64,000 nucleotides of DNA, taken from the NCBI GenBank assembly GCA_009760855.2, contig WPIO01000017.1, positions 6,254,501 through 6,318,500 on the forward strand. Direction: 5' to 3'. A program made the position numbers and the translations under genes. This stretch comes from Cristatella mucedo (lineage: Eukaryota > Bryozoa > Phylactolaemata > Cristatellidae). How positions within the stretch are numbered: the first letter of the stretch is position 1; the number at the start of each line of letters is the position of its first letter. Positions 42,079-55,992 of this stretch are shown piece by piece. The notes beneath the pieces were generated by a model. The model worked only from the letters and a program-made list of their open reading frames with translations. It did not search any database and was not told the origin of the DNA.

Positions 42079-44649
42079 CCGTTTAGCGTACAGAGCTCGC
42101 ATGAAGGTTAGTCCACGAACGGAGTAGATTCGGTGCCGGAACACTAAAGCTTGCCTCGCCGGCCGTCCCTCAGCGGCGAGTTCGATATTCAGCTCGTAAT
42201 AGCTTCCGTTGCACGCCTCCTTCGGAGCTATCGAACTATGGTTCCGTTATCCAACTGTTTACGTCTGTCCCGCCTAGGCAGGATTGACTTTTAATTTACC
42301 ACTTAGATCGTCGTAACTATCGAAGTCATTTTAACTGCAATCTCCGATAAGCTAGCATAGAATTGGTCGCATGAATTGAGTGTCATTTCCTGTCACTTCG
42401 TTTCACTTCCATTTTGTGCAGCAGAATCAGTACCAAAATGGTCCTGATTAAAATCTTTTTGCAGTTAAGTTCGCAAAGTGAAGCTAAATTATGCTTATGC
42501 TTTTGTGCCTATCACGAAGCGTGCAAATTGTGCTAGCAATGACCTCAGTGGAAATAGGACGAGTGCTCGTGCGAGTGCTAGGAACTTGGAGTCTTCGAAA
42601 GACTCGCTATTCATCCAGCGCGCGATTGACCTCGCGCGACTCTATCGTCTCTCTTCTGCAACAGATGGCTTCTCTTCCGGTCATCGCTCATTTGGGTTGT
42701 CAGCCTCAAGCTGAGTCTCGTGTTCGACGTACAAAATAAACGGCACTGCAGCGGCCGAGAGCGAACATCGTGCGATCATGGAGTTTATGTAAAAGTTTCC
42801 TTGACACATGGTACTCAATATGTAGCGATTCGCGAGACGTGAGGACCCCGCTGCCCGTGTCTCTCAGCCTCAACGAGGCTCAAGCACAGAGTCTAGCAGC
42901 AGCCTTTATCAGGATTCGCATTTCTTACTCCGTACAAAGATATAACACATAAAATATAAAATATAAATGTAATTCATTCGTGCACCAGTACAAGACTCAA
43001 GAATCCGCGCCGATCGCATCGGATGCAGCTGGCTGCTGGCTTCGCATATTCGCCATTGCACGGTGAACTGTTGGGCTCGAGCAGGCCCGCAGAACGTTTG
43101 CTGCAAAGGAACAAACGCGGTGCTCACAACGGCTACGGTGGTCCTTGCGGACGCGCGAAGAGGCCGCCGACAGGAGCAGAGCAGCACGGCAGCAATAATT
43201 GCGCCCTCTACATCACTGTAAAAACAAGTTCACATCCTTAGCATCCAGAGCTGTCTATTCGACAGCCACGGGACGTACATCGGAACAGCATCAGCATTAC
43301 AGAGAGCAGCGTACTTCGAGTCCCAAAGTGCAGCTCTCCGGTCTGAAGCCGAAAGCGCAACTGCCTGATTCGAAGCCGAACACGTACACGCGTTTTAGCG
43401 CCAGCTGTGGAATCGGCGTAAAGCGCGTGCTCCTTCTATCGCTGGCTAATTTTTTAAAGCGAGAAATCTTTTTTAAAGCGAGAAAAATTTTCCTCAGCCA
43501 AGCCTTTAAAAGCGTGTCGCGTGTTCGTTTTGGAGAAATATGCCAAGTGGCTGGCGGGAATCCGAAGTGTAGGTTTTGTGCGCGGCCTTGACGGGAAGCC
43601 ACATTATCAGCGGCGAGAGAAGGATTGGGAGAGAAAAGGATTGGGAGAGAGAAGGATTGGGAGACTCGGATGAAACGATGCGAAAATAACCAGCACCGTA
43701 AAGCTGCAGGGCAGTCTGTTGGAATTCAGATGGATTAGTTGTTGGAGCGTCCGCCAAAATCCATTCGCTGCTTTCAGCGCAGCCGACGGACGGCTGGGTG
43801 GGCTTTCGCGGGCAAAAAGTCGCGATGGCCGTGACCGAGTCACCGTGCAGCTCTCGACGGTCAAAGTTGTGCGCGCCGTACTCGCACGGACCATTAGCGG
43901 CGGGGTCAAAACATTTCCATACATTAGTGGCCAAGCTGGGTTTGAGAGATGGGTCATCGCCGTATCCGACTCCAAAGCTGCGGCGCAGACGTCTCGTAGC
44001 GCGGAGCATCGGCTTCCAAGCGCTGCTCGCCGGAAGCAGGCGTCTGCACCTCGCCGCCTCGGATCCTGCGCCGCCGCCGCAGCAGCAGCAGCAGCACGGG
44101 AGCGCGCCCGTCGTGAGCCGCGAAGACGCTGTGATATTTTAGCTCGGCCGATTAAGCGCCGGCGTTGGCGACCGGCTCACCTGCGCATATCCACTATCAA
44201 ATGATGCTCGCGTACGCGCGCGCGTCGAATCATTAAAGGCTCGATAGAGCTTGCTGATAATGCACGCGCGACGCTGTAAGAAGAGTTGGGTCGCTAAAAG
44301 CAATGGACACTGGACGCGATTGACGAGCCGCCGACAGGCGACTCGTGGGTGACTCACTGCGGAGCTGCAGCGGCGTTGCACGATGCAGGATTAATGCAGG
44401 GTAGCGGCACAGACAGGGGGGGGGACGCGGTGAATACATCGAAAGGTATGCGGGGGCGCCGCCATTCAGCTCAGACACAGGCATTCGCCTGGCGCGCCAG
44501 GCACGTCGGCAGCTACCGAAGCTAAGATGGAGACCGGGCTTCATGGTAACGAGAGCTGGTCTCAGATAGACGAGCTGCGTTCAAAGATTCCGTCTGTCAA
44601 GTAGTCTCGCGAGACGAGATTCTATTCGACGCCATTCAAAATAGACTAT
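42079..44649. other. Intergenic, no gene recognised
   Basis: Mixed composition with AT-rich patches (42280-42500, 42940-42980) and a CAG-rich patch (44080-44097). No open frame has a domain or a plausible splice structure. Confidence 0.5.
43615..43662 (+). repeat. 16-nt tandem repeat, three copies
   Basis: gagagaaggattggga occurs at 43615-43630 and 43647-43662, with gagaaaaggattggga between them (43631-43646). Confidence 0.93.
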
Positions 44650-44935
44650 TCAAGGACCGTTGGTAGCAGGGGCTTTTTTCTCTTTGCTGGTCCTTTGTGA
44701 CTGTGCAGCTGTAGTTATGCAGTTATAGTTTCAGTTATAGTTATGCAGTTATGCTGGTCCTAGACTCTGCAGCTATAGTTATGCAGTTATAGTTAAGCAG
44801 TTATGTTGGTCCTAGACTGTGCAGCTATTTTGCGACGACATTACGACTCCTGCTGATGACTGTGCTGCACATCCTTTCCAGCCGTCCGGCGCTGCTACTT
44901 CCACGCCGCTCACTTCCTCGACTTGACTTCTTTGT
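44650..44935 (+). mobile_element. LINE family A relic with an internal minisatellite
   Basis: The left end (aaggaccgttggtagcaggg) matches A1 near 1579-1600. The right part (tgcgacgacattacgactcc, tgctgatgactgtgctgcac, gctgctacttccacg) matches A1 near 1646-1720. Between them the GGTCCTAGACTGTG segment is expanded into tandem repeats (44687-44828). The orientation and order are those of family A. Confidence 0.7.
44687..44828 (+). repeat. Minisatellite inside LINE A relic
   Basis: Three unequal units start ggtcctttgtgactgtgc, ggtcctagactctgcagc and ggtcctagactgtgcagc. They are separated by secondary repeats of ttatgcagttatagtt. The unit start corresponds to the LINE A sequence ggtcctagattgtgg. 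Confidence 0.85.
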
Positions 44936-46097
44936 CGACTCGACGACTAACATCGCGGCTCATGATCCTGGTAGAAACCTGAAAACGGCAAATCGAAACG
45001 CTGGCCACCAGTGACATGCGGCGTAATGTTGAATGGACTTGCGTCGCACTTGCGCGCGTCTCTCGCCATTCGCTGCAAGCTCGCAGCTCGTCGCTCAGCC
45101 TCAACGTGCGTCGCCTTTCCTTTGTCGCCCGAGGTAAAATAGCTGGCCGCAAATTCCCCAAGGAAAGCTTCCGGAGATTACTAATGCATATTGGAAAGCT
45201 CTCATAGGCAAAGTAGGAGCAGCCGCGTGGTCCGCACGATTTCGTCGACTTGGGCCTAGATATAAAAAGTTAGCTTAATACGTTGAAGATTGCTCTATTT
45301 AACAACCTTAATTGGGCCGCGGCAGAATATCCTTAGCGACCCTCGTCGCCGCTTACAAAAAACGGGTACGAAAGAATCGCGGCTGCGACTCGAATCCGCT
45401 CTATTTGCATCGCGAAGTGTGATCACCTCACTCCTGGCCTAAGACCGAGACTCAGAGCACATGCTGCGCGTGGCGAAACGTCAAGTGCAAGAACGCTGCG
45501 ACTTCAGCTAAATACTGAAATTGGGTGCTCTGGTCCCAATTTAGTATTGGGTGCTCTGATCCCAGTTTATTCAATTCACAAAATGAGCAATGGGCCCTAC
45601 GCACGTTCGGCCAAAACAGCTGCTCACCCGATACGTGCAACTGAGCGAATGGCGGTCAGGGAGAAATGGTTAAGCAAGAAATCCGTTGCAGCGGTTCACA
45701 ATCTTATCACGTATACGTCACAATCTTATCCCGTATAAGTCACAATCTTATCACGTATACCTATGCGCAAATGTTGATCTGTGATCTGCTCTTTGTGTGG
45801 TGCTAGCGAAAGGTTGGAGGTTAGGATAGCCTGCTGCTGCTGTCAATGCATCACGTGCCCTTGATCTGGACAAGCTGCTGAAGATCTCAAACCTGTTTTT
45901 CGTGCAGAAATGATGGCGCCAATTAATAACCAAGCGTCTGACCTCGAGAGCAGATGAAACTCTCCTTTCAATCAATAGTTTCTCAGAGCTCTAAGCATAA
46001 GCAGAGTTCAAACTTTACGCCCCTAAAGTTGCAGTGGGGGAGTACACAAGCCGCTCACTTTGTAATTATATAGTGACCCATAGTGACCGTACCAATA
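44936..46097. other. Intergenic, no gene recognised
   Basis: A roughly 28-nt duplication around ttgggtgctctg (about 45510-45567) and a 22-nt triple repeat (45697-45762) are the only structures seen. Confidence 0.5.
45697..45762 (+). repeat. 22-nt tandem repeat, three copies
   Basis: Three head-to-tail copies of a unit that begins cacaatcttatc and ends in a gtata-type sequence (45697-45718, 45719-45740, 45741-45762), with few differences. Confidence 0.93.
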
Positions 46098-46245
46098 GTA
46101 ACAATAATAATAATGCACTCGATAAAGCGCCCTCAGAGAACTCAATCTTTTTCTAGGTGCTCTAAATTTGCCGCAAAGGAAGCGCGATCGAATGGGTAGT
46201 GGTAGCATGCTCAATAAACGACAAGAATAACATGATTACTAGCAG
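46098..46245 (-). mobile_element. LINE family B 3' end fragment
   Basis: On the plus strand, aat units, then gcactcgataaagcgccctc, agagaactcaatctttttct and tgccgcaaaggaagcgcgat. This is the reverse complement of the family B tail and 3' UTR. Only the last 150 bases of the element are present, as is common for truncated insertions. Confidence 0.85.
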
Positions 46246-46919
46246 TCGGAATGAACGCTTACGGTATGTCCGAGCTGCTTCCGACAGTTTTTGTCACGAG
46301 CACACCCAGATTTGACATACAGTCGCTGTCGCTGTGTGAATCGTTATTTTTTCCCCGGGAATCTCCAGATAGAGATGGCCTACCGGGTGTATGAACGGGC
46401 CGCAAGCCAACAAAACGTCGTGAAAGCGAAAGGTAGTACTTTCTAGTGTCTCGTGGAGTCGAGACTGACCTGTGCTGTGCTGACCTATAGCGGCCTCTCG
46501 TCAGCAATCGAGAAGCAGGAGTACAGTTTTTTTAGGAAGACATAAAAGACTTCTGACCCTTGAAGCAGACTTGAAAAAACAGATCACACAGCAGGACATC
46601 GGTCGCCATGCTACCGTGTGAGTAGGGCAACCAAAGTTCCAGTGAGGTTTTAGAGCTAATAACTGTGCAGAGTCAGCATTATTGCGAATGTACAAGGAAG
46701 TATCGAGGAGTGCTGACTTAAGAAGAGGCTCTCTGCTAGTTCTGCTGGATCTCGCAGCAGCATATCAACTCGTCTGGGCATAGCAAACGCTGGACTGAAA
46801 TGATTTAGGCCACAGTTTATTTCAGCGGGAGATTTCAGAGCGCCGATGTCAACGGATAGCAGTCATCCGAGAAGCCGTTAAAGCAATGCCTACCTTAGGA
46901 TTTCGTGTTTTGTCCACTA
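46246..46919. other. Intergenic, no gene recognised
   Basis: Mixed composition with no domain-bearing frame and no clear repeat. The stretch 46790-46919 might be the eroded 5' continuation of the LINE B relic that follows. Confidence 0.45.
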
Positions 46920-47744
46920 ACTTTTCATAGTTTGTACTCTTCCTCTTGCCGATAAAATCGCCAAGCACAATCTAGGTATCAATTTCCATGCAGATAACGA
47001 CACGCAGCAGCTTTGACCCATGCTTTGATCCCTCCCTGCCTCTCAGCACGTCGAGCTGTCTTAATTCTCCAGTCGCGTGCATTGCCGACATTCGATATTG
47101 CATGGCAGCAAACTTTCTCAAATTGAATTACGATAAAACCAGCTTAATAGCCAGAGGCAAACCTAGTGCTGCTTAGAAATTGGAAAACCTAACCGTCAAA
47201 ATTGGATTCGACCAGTGTATCTTCCGGGGGCTTCTGCACGCAATCTAGGTATTCAATTCCAGAGTCACCTTTTGTCTAGACGATTACATTAGCTCCACAG
47301 CCAAGTCGGCCAACCTTCAGCTGCGTTACAGTTGTAAAAATTGAGCCTGCTCTGAGAAGGATACCACAGTCAAACTGGCCCACGCATGCGAGACATCCCG
47401 TCTAGACTTTTGTAATTCACCACTCACAGGTTTTCCCGCGTGTAAGCTTAGACACACACAATTGGTACAAAACTTAGCAGGTAGGCTTTGCTGTGGTGAA
47501 CGTGGCTATTTCCAAAAACTTACACTCCTTTCTCATCAGCGTACAATGGCTTTTCACAGGCAAGCAGCGTATTGACATCGAGGCTCTATCGGTCACCGTT
47601 TGGAAGCTTCATTCGCTTGCTCCAGAATTCACCTATCTGAAAACACTTTCTAATCAGGCTTAGTATCACACCACCCACTCTTCTGACTCGAGTAGTAGTT
47701 TAGTTGTGGCTCATACCCACCGCACAGCCTTTGGAGACCAAAAG
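46920..47744 (+). mobile_element. LINE family B old relic, left part of interrupted element
   Basis: The sequence follows the family B RT from motif B/C onward: cttgccgataaaatcgccaa, gcacaatctaggtatcaat, ttaattctccagtcgcgtgc, gcaaactttctcaaattgaa, through the C-terminal block to cctttggagacc. It has many indels and stops. The match breaks at accaaaag (47737-47744) and appears to resume at 48678, so a younger insertion seems to split it. Confidence 0.75.
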
Positions 47745-47864
47745 GTATTATAGATTAATATAGATATATTTTATTATAGATATATTATCTTAATATTTAA
47801 TTATATATTATAATTATAATATATATTTATATGATCATTATTATATTCAAATTATATATTCAAT

Positions 47865-47899
<35 letters not shown>

Positions 47900-47957
47900 T
47901 TAATAATATCCAATTATAGATACATTATATTAATGGTATATGGTATATGTTATATAT
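47745..47957 (+). repeat. AT-rich block with TA repeats
   Basis: Almost pure A/T with TATATA and TTAATAT units. It lies between the broken old LINE B and the start of the younger LINE B copy. Confidence 0.9.
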
Positions 47958-48316
47958 GTCGCAGTTGCCACTTTACTCCACTTCTCGCCGACCTGCACTG
48001 GCTACCAGTCAAGCAATGGATTGACTTCAAGGTTTTGTCGCTCACTTTTAGGTCCCTTCATTCTATGGCTTCAGCCAATCTGTCAGATATACTACCCCAT
48101 CAGGCCAAGCATCGTACGACCCGCTTTTCGGAATCCAACAGCCTAGAAATACCTCATACAAACCTTAAATCCTTTGGAGACCGTGCATTTAGTTCATATG
48201 CTCCCAAAGCCTGGAACTCCCTCCCGACCTGCGTCAGAACATCCCCTGACCTGACCACATTTAAAAGGAACCTAAAAACACACCTATTTAGGACAGCATT
48301 TAGTGGGTCCCTGTGA
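47955..48316 (+). pseudogene. LINE B C-terminal region (younger copy)
   Basis: The open fragment reads CRSCHFTPLLADLHWLPVKQ, DFKVLSLTFRSLHSMASANL, LKSFGDRAFSSYAPKAWNSL, then RNLKTHLFRTAFSGSL and a stop. It has no RT domain. The open frame extends upstream into AT repeat only because TATATA has no stop in this frame. Confidence 0.88.
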
Positions 48317-48537
48317 TTCGTCCTTGGTGTGCTTATGCGTGCTGACACTGTGCATGCTGCCACTAACCACATTTGCATGCTGACCCTGTGCATGTCACCC
48401 CTAACCATATTATTCATTTCGTTTGTTTTTCAAGCATGATTTTACTTACCATTCAATTGCATTTCACTTTACAGCAAATGTAAAGCACCTAGAGAGAGAT
48501 TAAGTTCTCTGAGTTATTATTATTATTATTATTATAT
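47958..48537 (+). mobile_element. LINE family B younger copy, 3' fragment
   Basis: It starts abruptly at tcgcagttgcca and runs through the C-terminal block, the 3' UTR (gcaaatgtaaagcacctaga, gattaagttctctgag) and an ATT tail at about 48513-48534. The gggcgctttatcaagtgca segment just before the tail is deleted. It is much better preserved than the copy into which it appears to be inserted. Confidence 0.9.
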
Positions 48538-48677
48538 GGTATATATATATATATATGGTATATATATACCATATATATATATATACCATATATATATATA
48601 TACCATATATATACCATATATATACCATATATATACCATATATATACCATATATATACCATATATATATATATATAT
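48538..48677 (+). repeat. Minisatellite of ATATATACC-type units
   Basis: About a dozen units of 10-16 bases, each TATATA of variable length closed by CC (or GG at the 5' end), fill 48538-48677. The GG-to-CC switch near 48560-48570 makes the left end self-complementary. It directly follows the ATT tail of the LINE B copy. Confidence 0.93.
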
Positions 48678-48870
48678 ACCAAAAGCCTGAAAGAGCTCAC
48701 TCTCGACTGACATAAAGCCTGAGATCCTCTGACTCGATGAAACTTAGGAGAAGCTGAAACGCAGCACTGTTTCTAGCAGCATGCCCTCTGCCCGTGCACT
48801 ACGTCGAGTGTGCTGACACTGTTCGTGCTATTACCAGTCAATTGACATGGTTCCTTTCCACCGGCTGTAA
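48678..48870 (+). mobile_element. LINE family B old relic, right part of interrupted element
   Basis: accaaaagcctgaaagagc, then agaagctgaaacgcagcact and gtgctgacactgttcgtgct, follow the family B order of C-terminal end and 3' UTR. The divergence matches that of the relic at 46920-47744. It is read as the continuation of that element beyond the younger insertion. Confidence 0.6.
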
Positions 48871-48924
48871 ATTACGTAGAACTTTCTTAAATTTTCTCAT
48901 GATTTTTTACTATTGTCAAGGCAT

Positions 48925-49105
48925 GAACCGGGATGGCCAACTAGGTAAGGCGGTTGCTTTTCACGACCTCGGTCTCGAGGTCGCGTGCTCGATCCCTGCG
49001 GTGGGTGATTATTTATCGCTGCTATAAGCTGTGGTGATAGCCCTAAAGGCTCTTCTGTCGCGATATAAGGAGAGGCTGTAAAATCAGCTAGTATTTTGCT
49101 TTATG
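48925..49105 (+). mobile_element. tRNA-derived SINE, family S1 copy d
   Basis: The plus-strand head gatggccaactaggtaaggc resembles an A-box region. The B-box is degenerate (tgctcgatccc at 48986-48996). Then come ctgcggtgggtgattattta, the body agccctaaaggctcttctgt, and the 3' end aaaatcagctagtattttgc at about 49080-49099. It is the most complete plus-strand copy. Confidence 0.8.
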
Positions 49106-51114
49106 AACGATCGAGAATGATTTGCACCCGCGGCTGCCGCTGCATTTACGCGTACGGCCAGAGGCTGAGCTAGGATTTTCATCTAGGGGGCAAGACCCAA
49201 TAGGGATAACAAATTGTAGAACTAAAAAATTATAGTGCACTATAGTCTAACAGTCTGCCCGCCATTGGGGGGGGGAGGGGGCAAATGCCCCCTCTCCAAT
49301 GTCATCGCTTCTATGTATAATGGATAAATGTGTACAGTGTGCTCCGTATTCGATAAACGCACGTCCTGTTTGTACGTGCAATTAAATAGGCGTATATATG
49401 ATATGTATATCTTAGCCTTACCGAACCACGAGAAATAAGGGGCGGATAGACTGAAAGATATTCGGTAGCACTCTCGAAGCCTAAGAAAGTTCTGGGTAAG
49501 GATATCAGGAGCCACTGAAGTGCATTTAAAGCAACAAAGAAGAGGCAAGCGAGTGTGCACAATGCACGCACATTGGGGAGTGCATTTCATGCACCAGCGC
49601 ATTGCCACAGCCGCAGTCATCGATGGTATGAGCTGTTGCTCACAAGTCTACGGAAGTGCTTCGTAAATCTGTCTGGAGCTTTGAAAGCAGCGCCGACGAG
49701 CACGCTTGGTCAGCAGGTGCAACGGCGACCGGGCAGCCACAGGGCATAATATAAGCAGCTCGGTGGTAGCACTTCGTCATGTTGCTTTGCTAGGGTGCAC
49801 GGTGGCCTGTCTTATAGCAGACGCCAGAATCGACGCTGCTTCTGCTGCTTTGACGTAGCCGTACGTTTGATCCCGGTACCGGACTAAGAGGCCTCAAAGC
49901 CTTGCAAGTACTCAGTATGGATTAAACGACTGAGGGGAGTTTCAGAGCAGCGTTAGCTCTCAGAAAGCTGACGCGAATTATTTCTACTTTGTAGAGCAGG
50001 CTTGGTGGTCGAACGACGCCGCTATGCTCGATCGTGTGGCTGGCTCGCTGTTTTCGCCCACATTCACCGCATCTCAGCAGTAAATAACTGAGGTCGCAGT
50101 TTGGTTTGAGGATCGAGCTAGTGCGCTGGGTTTCGCTCTACTGTCTCACTAGTAGATCAGTGAGATCAGAGTTGGGCTAGGGTGACCGTCTTAGCACTTG
50201 GTGAGACTCCTTTGCCTGCTCCTGTATCGCAGGCGGTGCCCTGTAGTCGAAGCGTGTCTTCGGCCTTTCAAGTTTGTCATCGGTCACGTGGTGACAAAGT
50301 ACTCCTAGCTGTCACACGGGCCTCGGCTCTGATGATTGTCAGCTCAACGTCCATCGGCAAGCAGGTACTCCGAATAGACGAGCTGGTCTCCCGTGCTGGT
50401 CTCCCACGCTCTCGAGCTGACGCGTATTGCCTGTTCGCTGGCTGGCAGCAGCCAATCGCACGACGGCTGCCAATGTTTGTGATAAGCCTACCGTTACAGC
50501 AATTTCAAGCAGTTACTTAAGTATTCGGAAATATCCCAGCTAGCAGCAGGCGGCTCTGAGCTTTCGGCTCGACGAACCGGCAAACGACGTTAGCAGGACG
50601 ACTTGGTAACTGAATAGCAACAAAGTGAGCTTCGCAGTGCTTCGCAGGAGACCCAGCCTTTTATGGGCCTTTAAAATATCCGTGACGCGGAGACTGCACG
50701 ATAGCAGCAAGGTGCCTTGTCCGCAGCAGTTTCACATTCATTATTTCTGTCAAAGCTAAATGGGAAGCCTAACGAGAGTAGATTGAATAATAAACGTACG
50801 CACTGTCTTGATCTAACCATGTCTACCCATTTCGGTTGACCGTGTTGCAATGATTGTAGTGCTGACCCGTCATTGTGCAGAGCTACATGCCGCCGAGATG
50901 ACTAGGCACTGACTTTAGGCGCCAACTTCTTACGTGAGCGTCTTCACGGTGTGTTGAGATGTGCATCATAATGCATAGCGTAAGCTTTCACCGGGTCAAT
51001 TTTTTATGGTTTTACACTCCACGTCCTTCAAGAGAGGGAGAGTGCAGAGAAAGAGAGCAAATAGAAAGAGAGTGATAGCTAGAGCGAGGGAGAGTGCAGT
51101 CTAAAGAGTAGGAG
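49106..51114. other. Intergenic, no gene recognised
   Basis: Lower GC than the left half. A G run at 49266-49280 is the only notable feature. The plus-strand frame at 50182-50520 has no domain I recognise. Confidence 0.5.
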
Positions 51115-51116
51115 AG

Positions 51117-51181
<65 letters not shown>

Positions 51182-51205
51182 GAGAGGGAGAGAGAGAGAG
51201 AGAGC
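51115..51205 (+). repeat. GA microsatellite
   Basis: GA repeat with one GTGAGAGAGG interruption. Imperfect GAGTGAG-type purine sequence continues on the right to about 51435. Confidence 0.97.
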
Positions 51206-51433
51206 AAGCGTGAGAATGATTGAGTGAGAGAAAGCTAGAGCGAGAGAGTGAGTGAGAGAGTGGGTGAGAGAGTAAAAGAGTGTGTGATTTAGAAAGTTAG
51301 TGAGTGAAGAGAGAGCGAGCAAGGAAGGGAGAGACGAGGTAGATGAAAACCAAAAGAGAGAGAGTGAGGGAGAGGAGAGAACGTGAGCCAGACAGAAAGA
51401 GAGTGGGTGGGAGATAACAGTTGTGAGAAACAC

Positions 51434-51435
<2 letters not shown>

Positions 51436-51482
<47 letters not shown>
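51436..51482 (+). repeat. GA microsatellite
   Basis: About 47 bases of GA, in the same purine-rich tract that starts at about 51030. Confidence 0.96.
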
Positions 51483-53592
<2,110 letters not shown>

Positions 53593-53919
53593 GAAGGCTC
53601 AGATTAAGATGCACACAGTTCATAATTCCGCCAGTACCTTAATTAATTAATTAATACCTAATCTAATTAAAAATAGTAATAATGATATTACACTTGATAA
53701 AGCGCCTTCAAAGAACTCAATCTGTTTCTAGGCGCTTTACATTTACTGAAAAGGAAGCACGATCGAATGGTTAGTAGTAGCATGCTCAAACAACAAGAAT
53801 AATATGGTTAGGGGTGACATGCACAGCTTCAGCACGCATAAGCACATAAAGAACGAATCACAGGGATCTACTAAATGTTATGATAAATAGGTACGTTTTT
53901 AGTTTCTTTTTAAATGTGG

Positions 53920-54474
53920 TCAAGTCCGGAGATGTCGTGACGGAGATGTCATGACAAGTCGGAGTGAGTTACAGGCTTTGGGAGTATACGAACTAAAGGC
54001 ACGGTCTCCAAAGGATTTGAGGTTTTCACGAGGTATAGGTAAACAATTTGATTCCGAAAAGCAAATGATACGATACTTAGCATGGTGGGGGAGTAGATCT
54101 GATTGGTTGGCTGGGGCCAAAGGATGAAGAGACCTAAAAGTGAGTGACAAAAGCTTGAGGTCGATGCGTTGCATGACTGGGAGCCAGTGCATGTCGGCAA
54201 GAAGTGGTGCGATGTGGCAACTACAACGCTCACGAAAGACAAGCATAGCTGCAGATAGTTGCACCAGCTGTAAGAGCCTGGTTGCACAGGCCGGCAGACG
54301 AGCAAAAAGTGAGTTATAAAAGTCAAGACGGCTTGCTACGAATGCATGGACCAACTTGAATGTGGTATCCCTGTCTAAGCAAGCCCGATTTTCAGCAATG
54401 TTATGTATCTGAAAGTAGGCAGACTTGATTGTGGAGCTGATGTGCTCGTCTAACGGAAGGTTACTTTGGAACAT
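53920..54474 (-). pseudogene. LINE B C-terminal region (longest copy)
   Basis: An open 184-codon stretch includes MFQSNLPLDEHISSTIKSA, SRLDFYNSLFARLPACATR, LLADMHWLPVMQRIDLKLL and KSFGDRAFSSYTPKACNSL. It breaks before the final RTAFSGSL-type end. Confidence 0.9.
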
Positions 54475-54486
54475 GACACCTAGATT

Positions 54487-55032
54487 TCATGCAGATTCAA
54501 CAGGAGATATGCTGGCAGATCCAGTTTTGGGCGTTAACCTATCCAATATCTGAATCACATCTGGTTTGCCCATAACTAGTAAGTTGGTTTTATCATAATT
54601 TAATTTAATAAAATTTGCTGCTCTCCATTTGAAGATATCATTAATACATGCAGCAAGGGAGTTGAGAAAATTTAAGGTGCTGAAGGACTGGGAGGGATCA
54701 AAGAAAAGGTAAAACTGAGTGTCATCCGCATAGAAGTGAAAGCCAAGATTGTGCTTGGCAATCACATCGGCAAGAGGAAGAGTATAAACCGTGAAAAGAA
54801 CAGGACCAAACATGGAATCCTGAGGTACCCCATATTTCAGAGGTTCCTCGGGTGATCTTTGTCTATTCACATTATTACTATGGAGTCTCCCACTGAGATA
54901 GGACCTGAACCATTGCAATGCAGTACCAATGATGCCCAGGCGAGATGAGAGGCGCTCAAGAAGAACTTTGTGATCGATAGTATCAAAAGTTGCCAAAAGA
55001 TCGAGGAAAACAAGCAGACATACTCTACCCAT
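54487..55032 (-). pseudogene. LINE B reverse transcriptase palm (longest copy)
   Basis: 181 open codons carry motif A (DLLATFDTIDHKVLLERL), motif B (YGVPQDSMFGPVLF) and motif C (FYADDTQFYLFF) with both aspartates, then NFIKLNYDKTNLLVMGKP. In motif B the usual G-S-V-L-G is altered to D-S-M-F-G, so activity is doubtful. Upstream RT sequence continues in other frames at 54867-55139. Confidence 0.92.
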
Positions 55033-55761
55033 GTCTGCATTCCCAAGTAAGTTGTTGTAAACCCGAAGAAATGCTGACTATGTGGAGTGATTGGCTCTAA
55101 AGCCAGACTGGAACTTACTAGCAAGGTTTGAAGTTTCAATATACGAGTTCCTCTGGTCTGCCACGGCTCATTTCAGTGTCTTTGATAGGAACGGTAAAAG
55201 GGAGATTGGGCGGAAGTTGCTCTGGTCTAGTGCTGCTTTCTTGACTAGTGGGCGGACTACAGCCTTTTTGAGAGGTGTTGGGACATGACCTGAAGCTAAT
55301 GACACATTTATGATTTAGTTATGCATGGCAGCAGCGGATCAATGCATCGTAGAAACAGGGCAGTGGGAATAGGGTCCTCAGGACTAGTTATCTTCTTCGA
55401 TTATCATGCGAACTTCAGGACGAGGTCACTAGTGACCTACTTGAATGTAGAAATTTCGGTGCTGCAAGGAATTGAGGGACAGCATTCCAGGGGGATGCTG
55501 CCATTGTAGGGGTGGATGGACTCCTTGATCTTGTCTATCTTGTTGACAAAGAAGCTAGAAAAGCGATCAGCTAGATCATCGCAGGATCATTAGGTAAGGA
55601 GCTAACCTGGGAGCAGTTGAGGAGATGGTTGATCGTCGACATCGGCATTTTTGGATTGGCCATCTGTGATTCAACAATGTTTTTTTAGAAGCTAGACTTG
55701 GCCTTCGCTAAGATCGATTGGTACGATATACAGTAGTCCTTGTATGCCTGTCGATGGACAG

Positions 55762-55992
55762 TCAGTCCTGATCTTTTGGATGCTTTTCAAGCCTGCCCTT
55801 AATAAACCTAGCTAGTTTAATGTCTGTGGTAAACCATCGGCCGTCTGGGTGAGGGCGCACAGTGGGCTTAGTCAGAAGTGCAAACTCGTCTAGCATGCCA
55901 GCTAGTGTCGTGTTGTAGCAATCTACCAATGATGACAGGTCAGAAGGGGGATTGAGCAGCAGATTGGTAATGCATTCTGTTGACAGGAACAC
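55762..55992 (-). pseudogene. LINE B endonuclease-RT linker fragment
   Basis: 76 open codons include LVDCYNTTLAGMLDEFALL, RPHPDGRWFTTDIKLARF and KGRLEKHPKDQD. The pattern (Y N ... L D ... P ... R P ... W F T ... I) is that of the linker before RT in L2/CR1-like ORF2 proteins. Confidence 0.8.

Noticed and set aside
45697-45762. CRISPR-like array
   Set aside because: Three 22-nt repeats are head-to-tail with no spacers, and the genome is eukaryotic.
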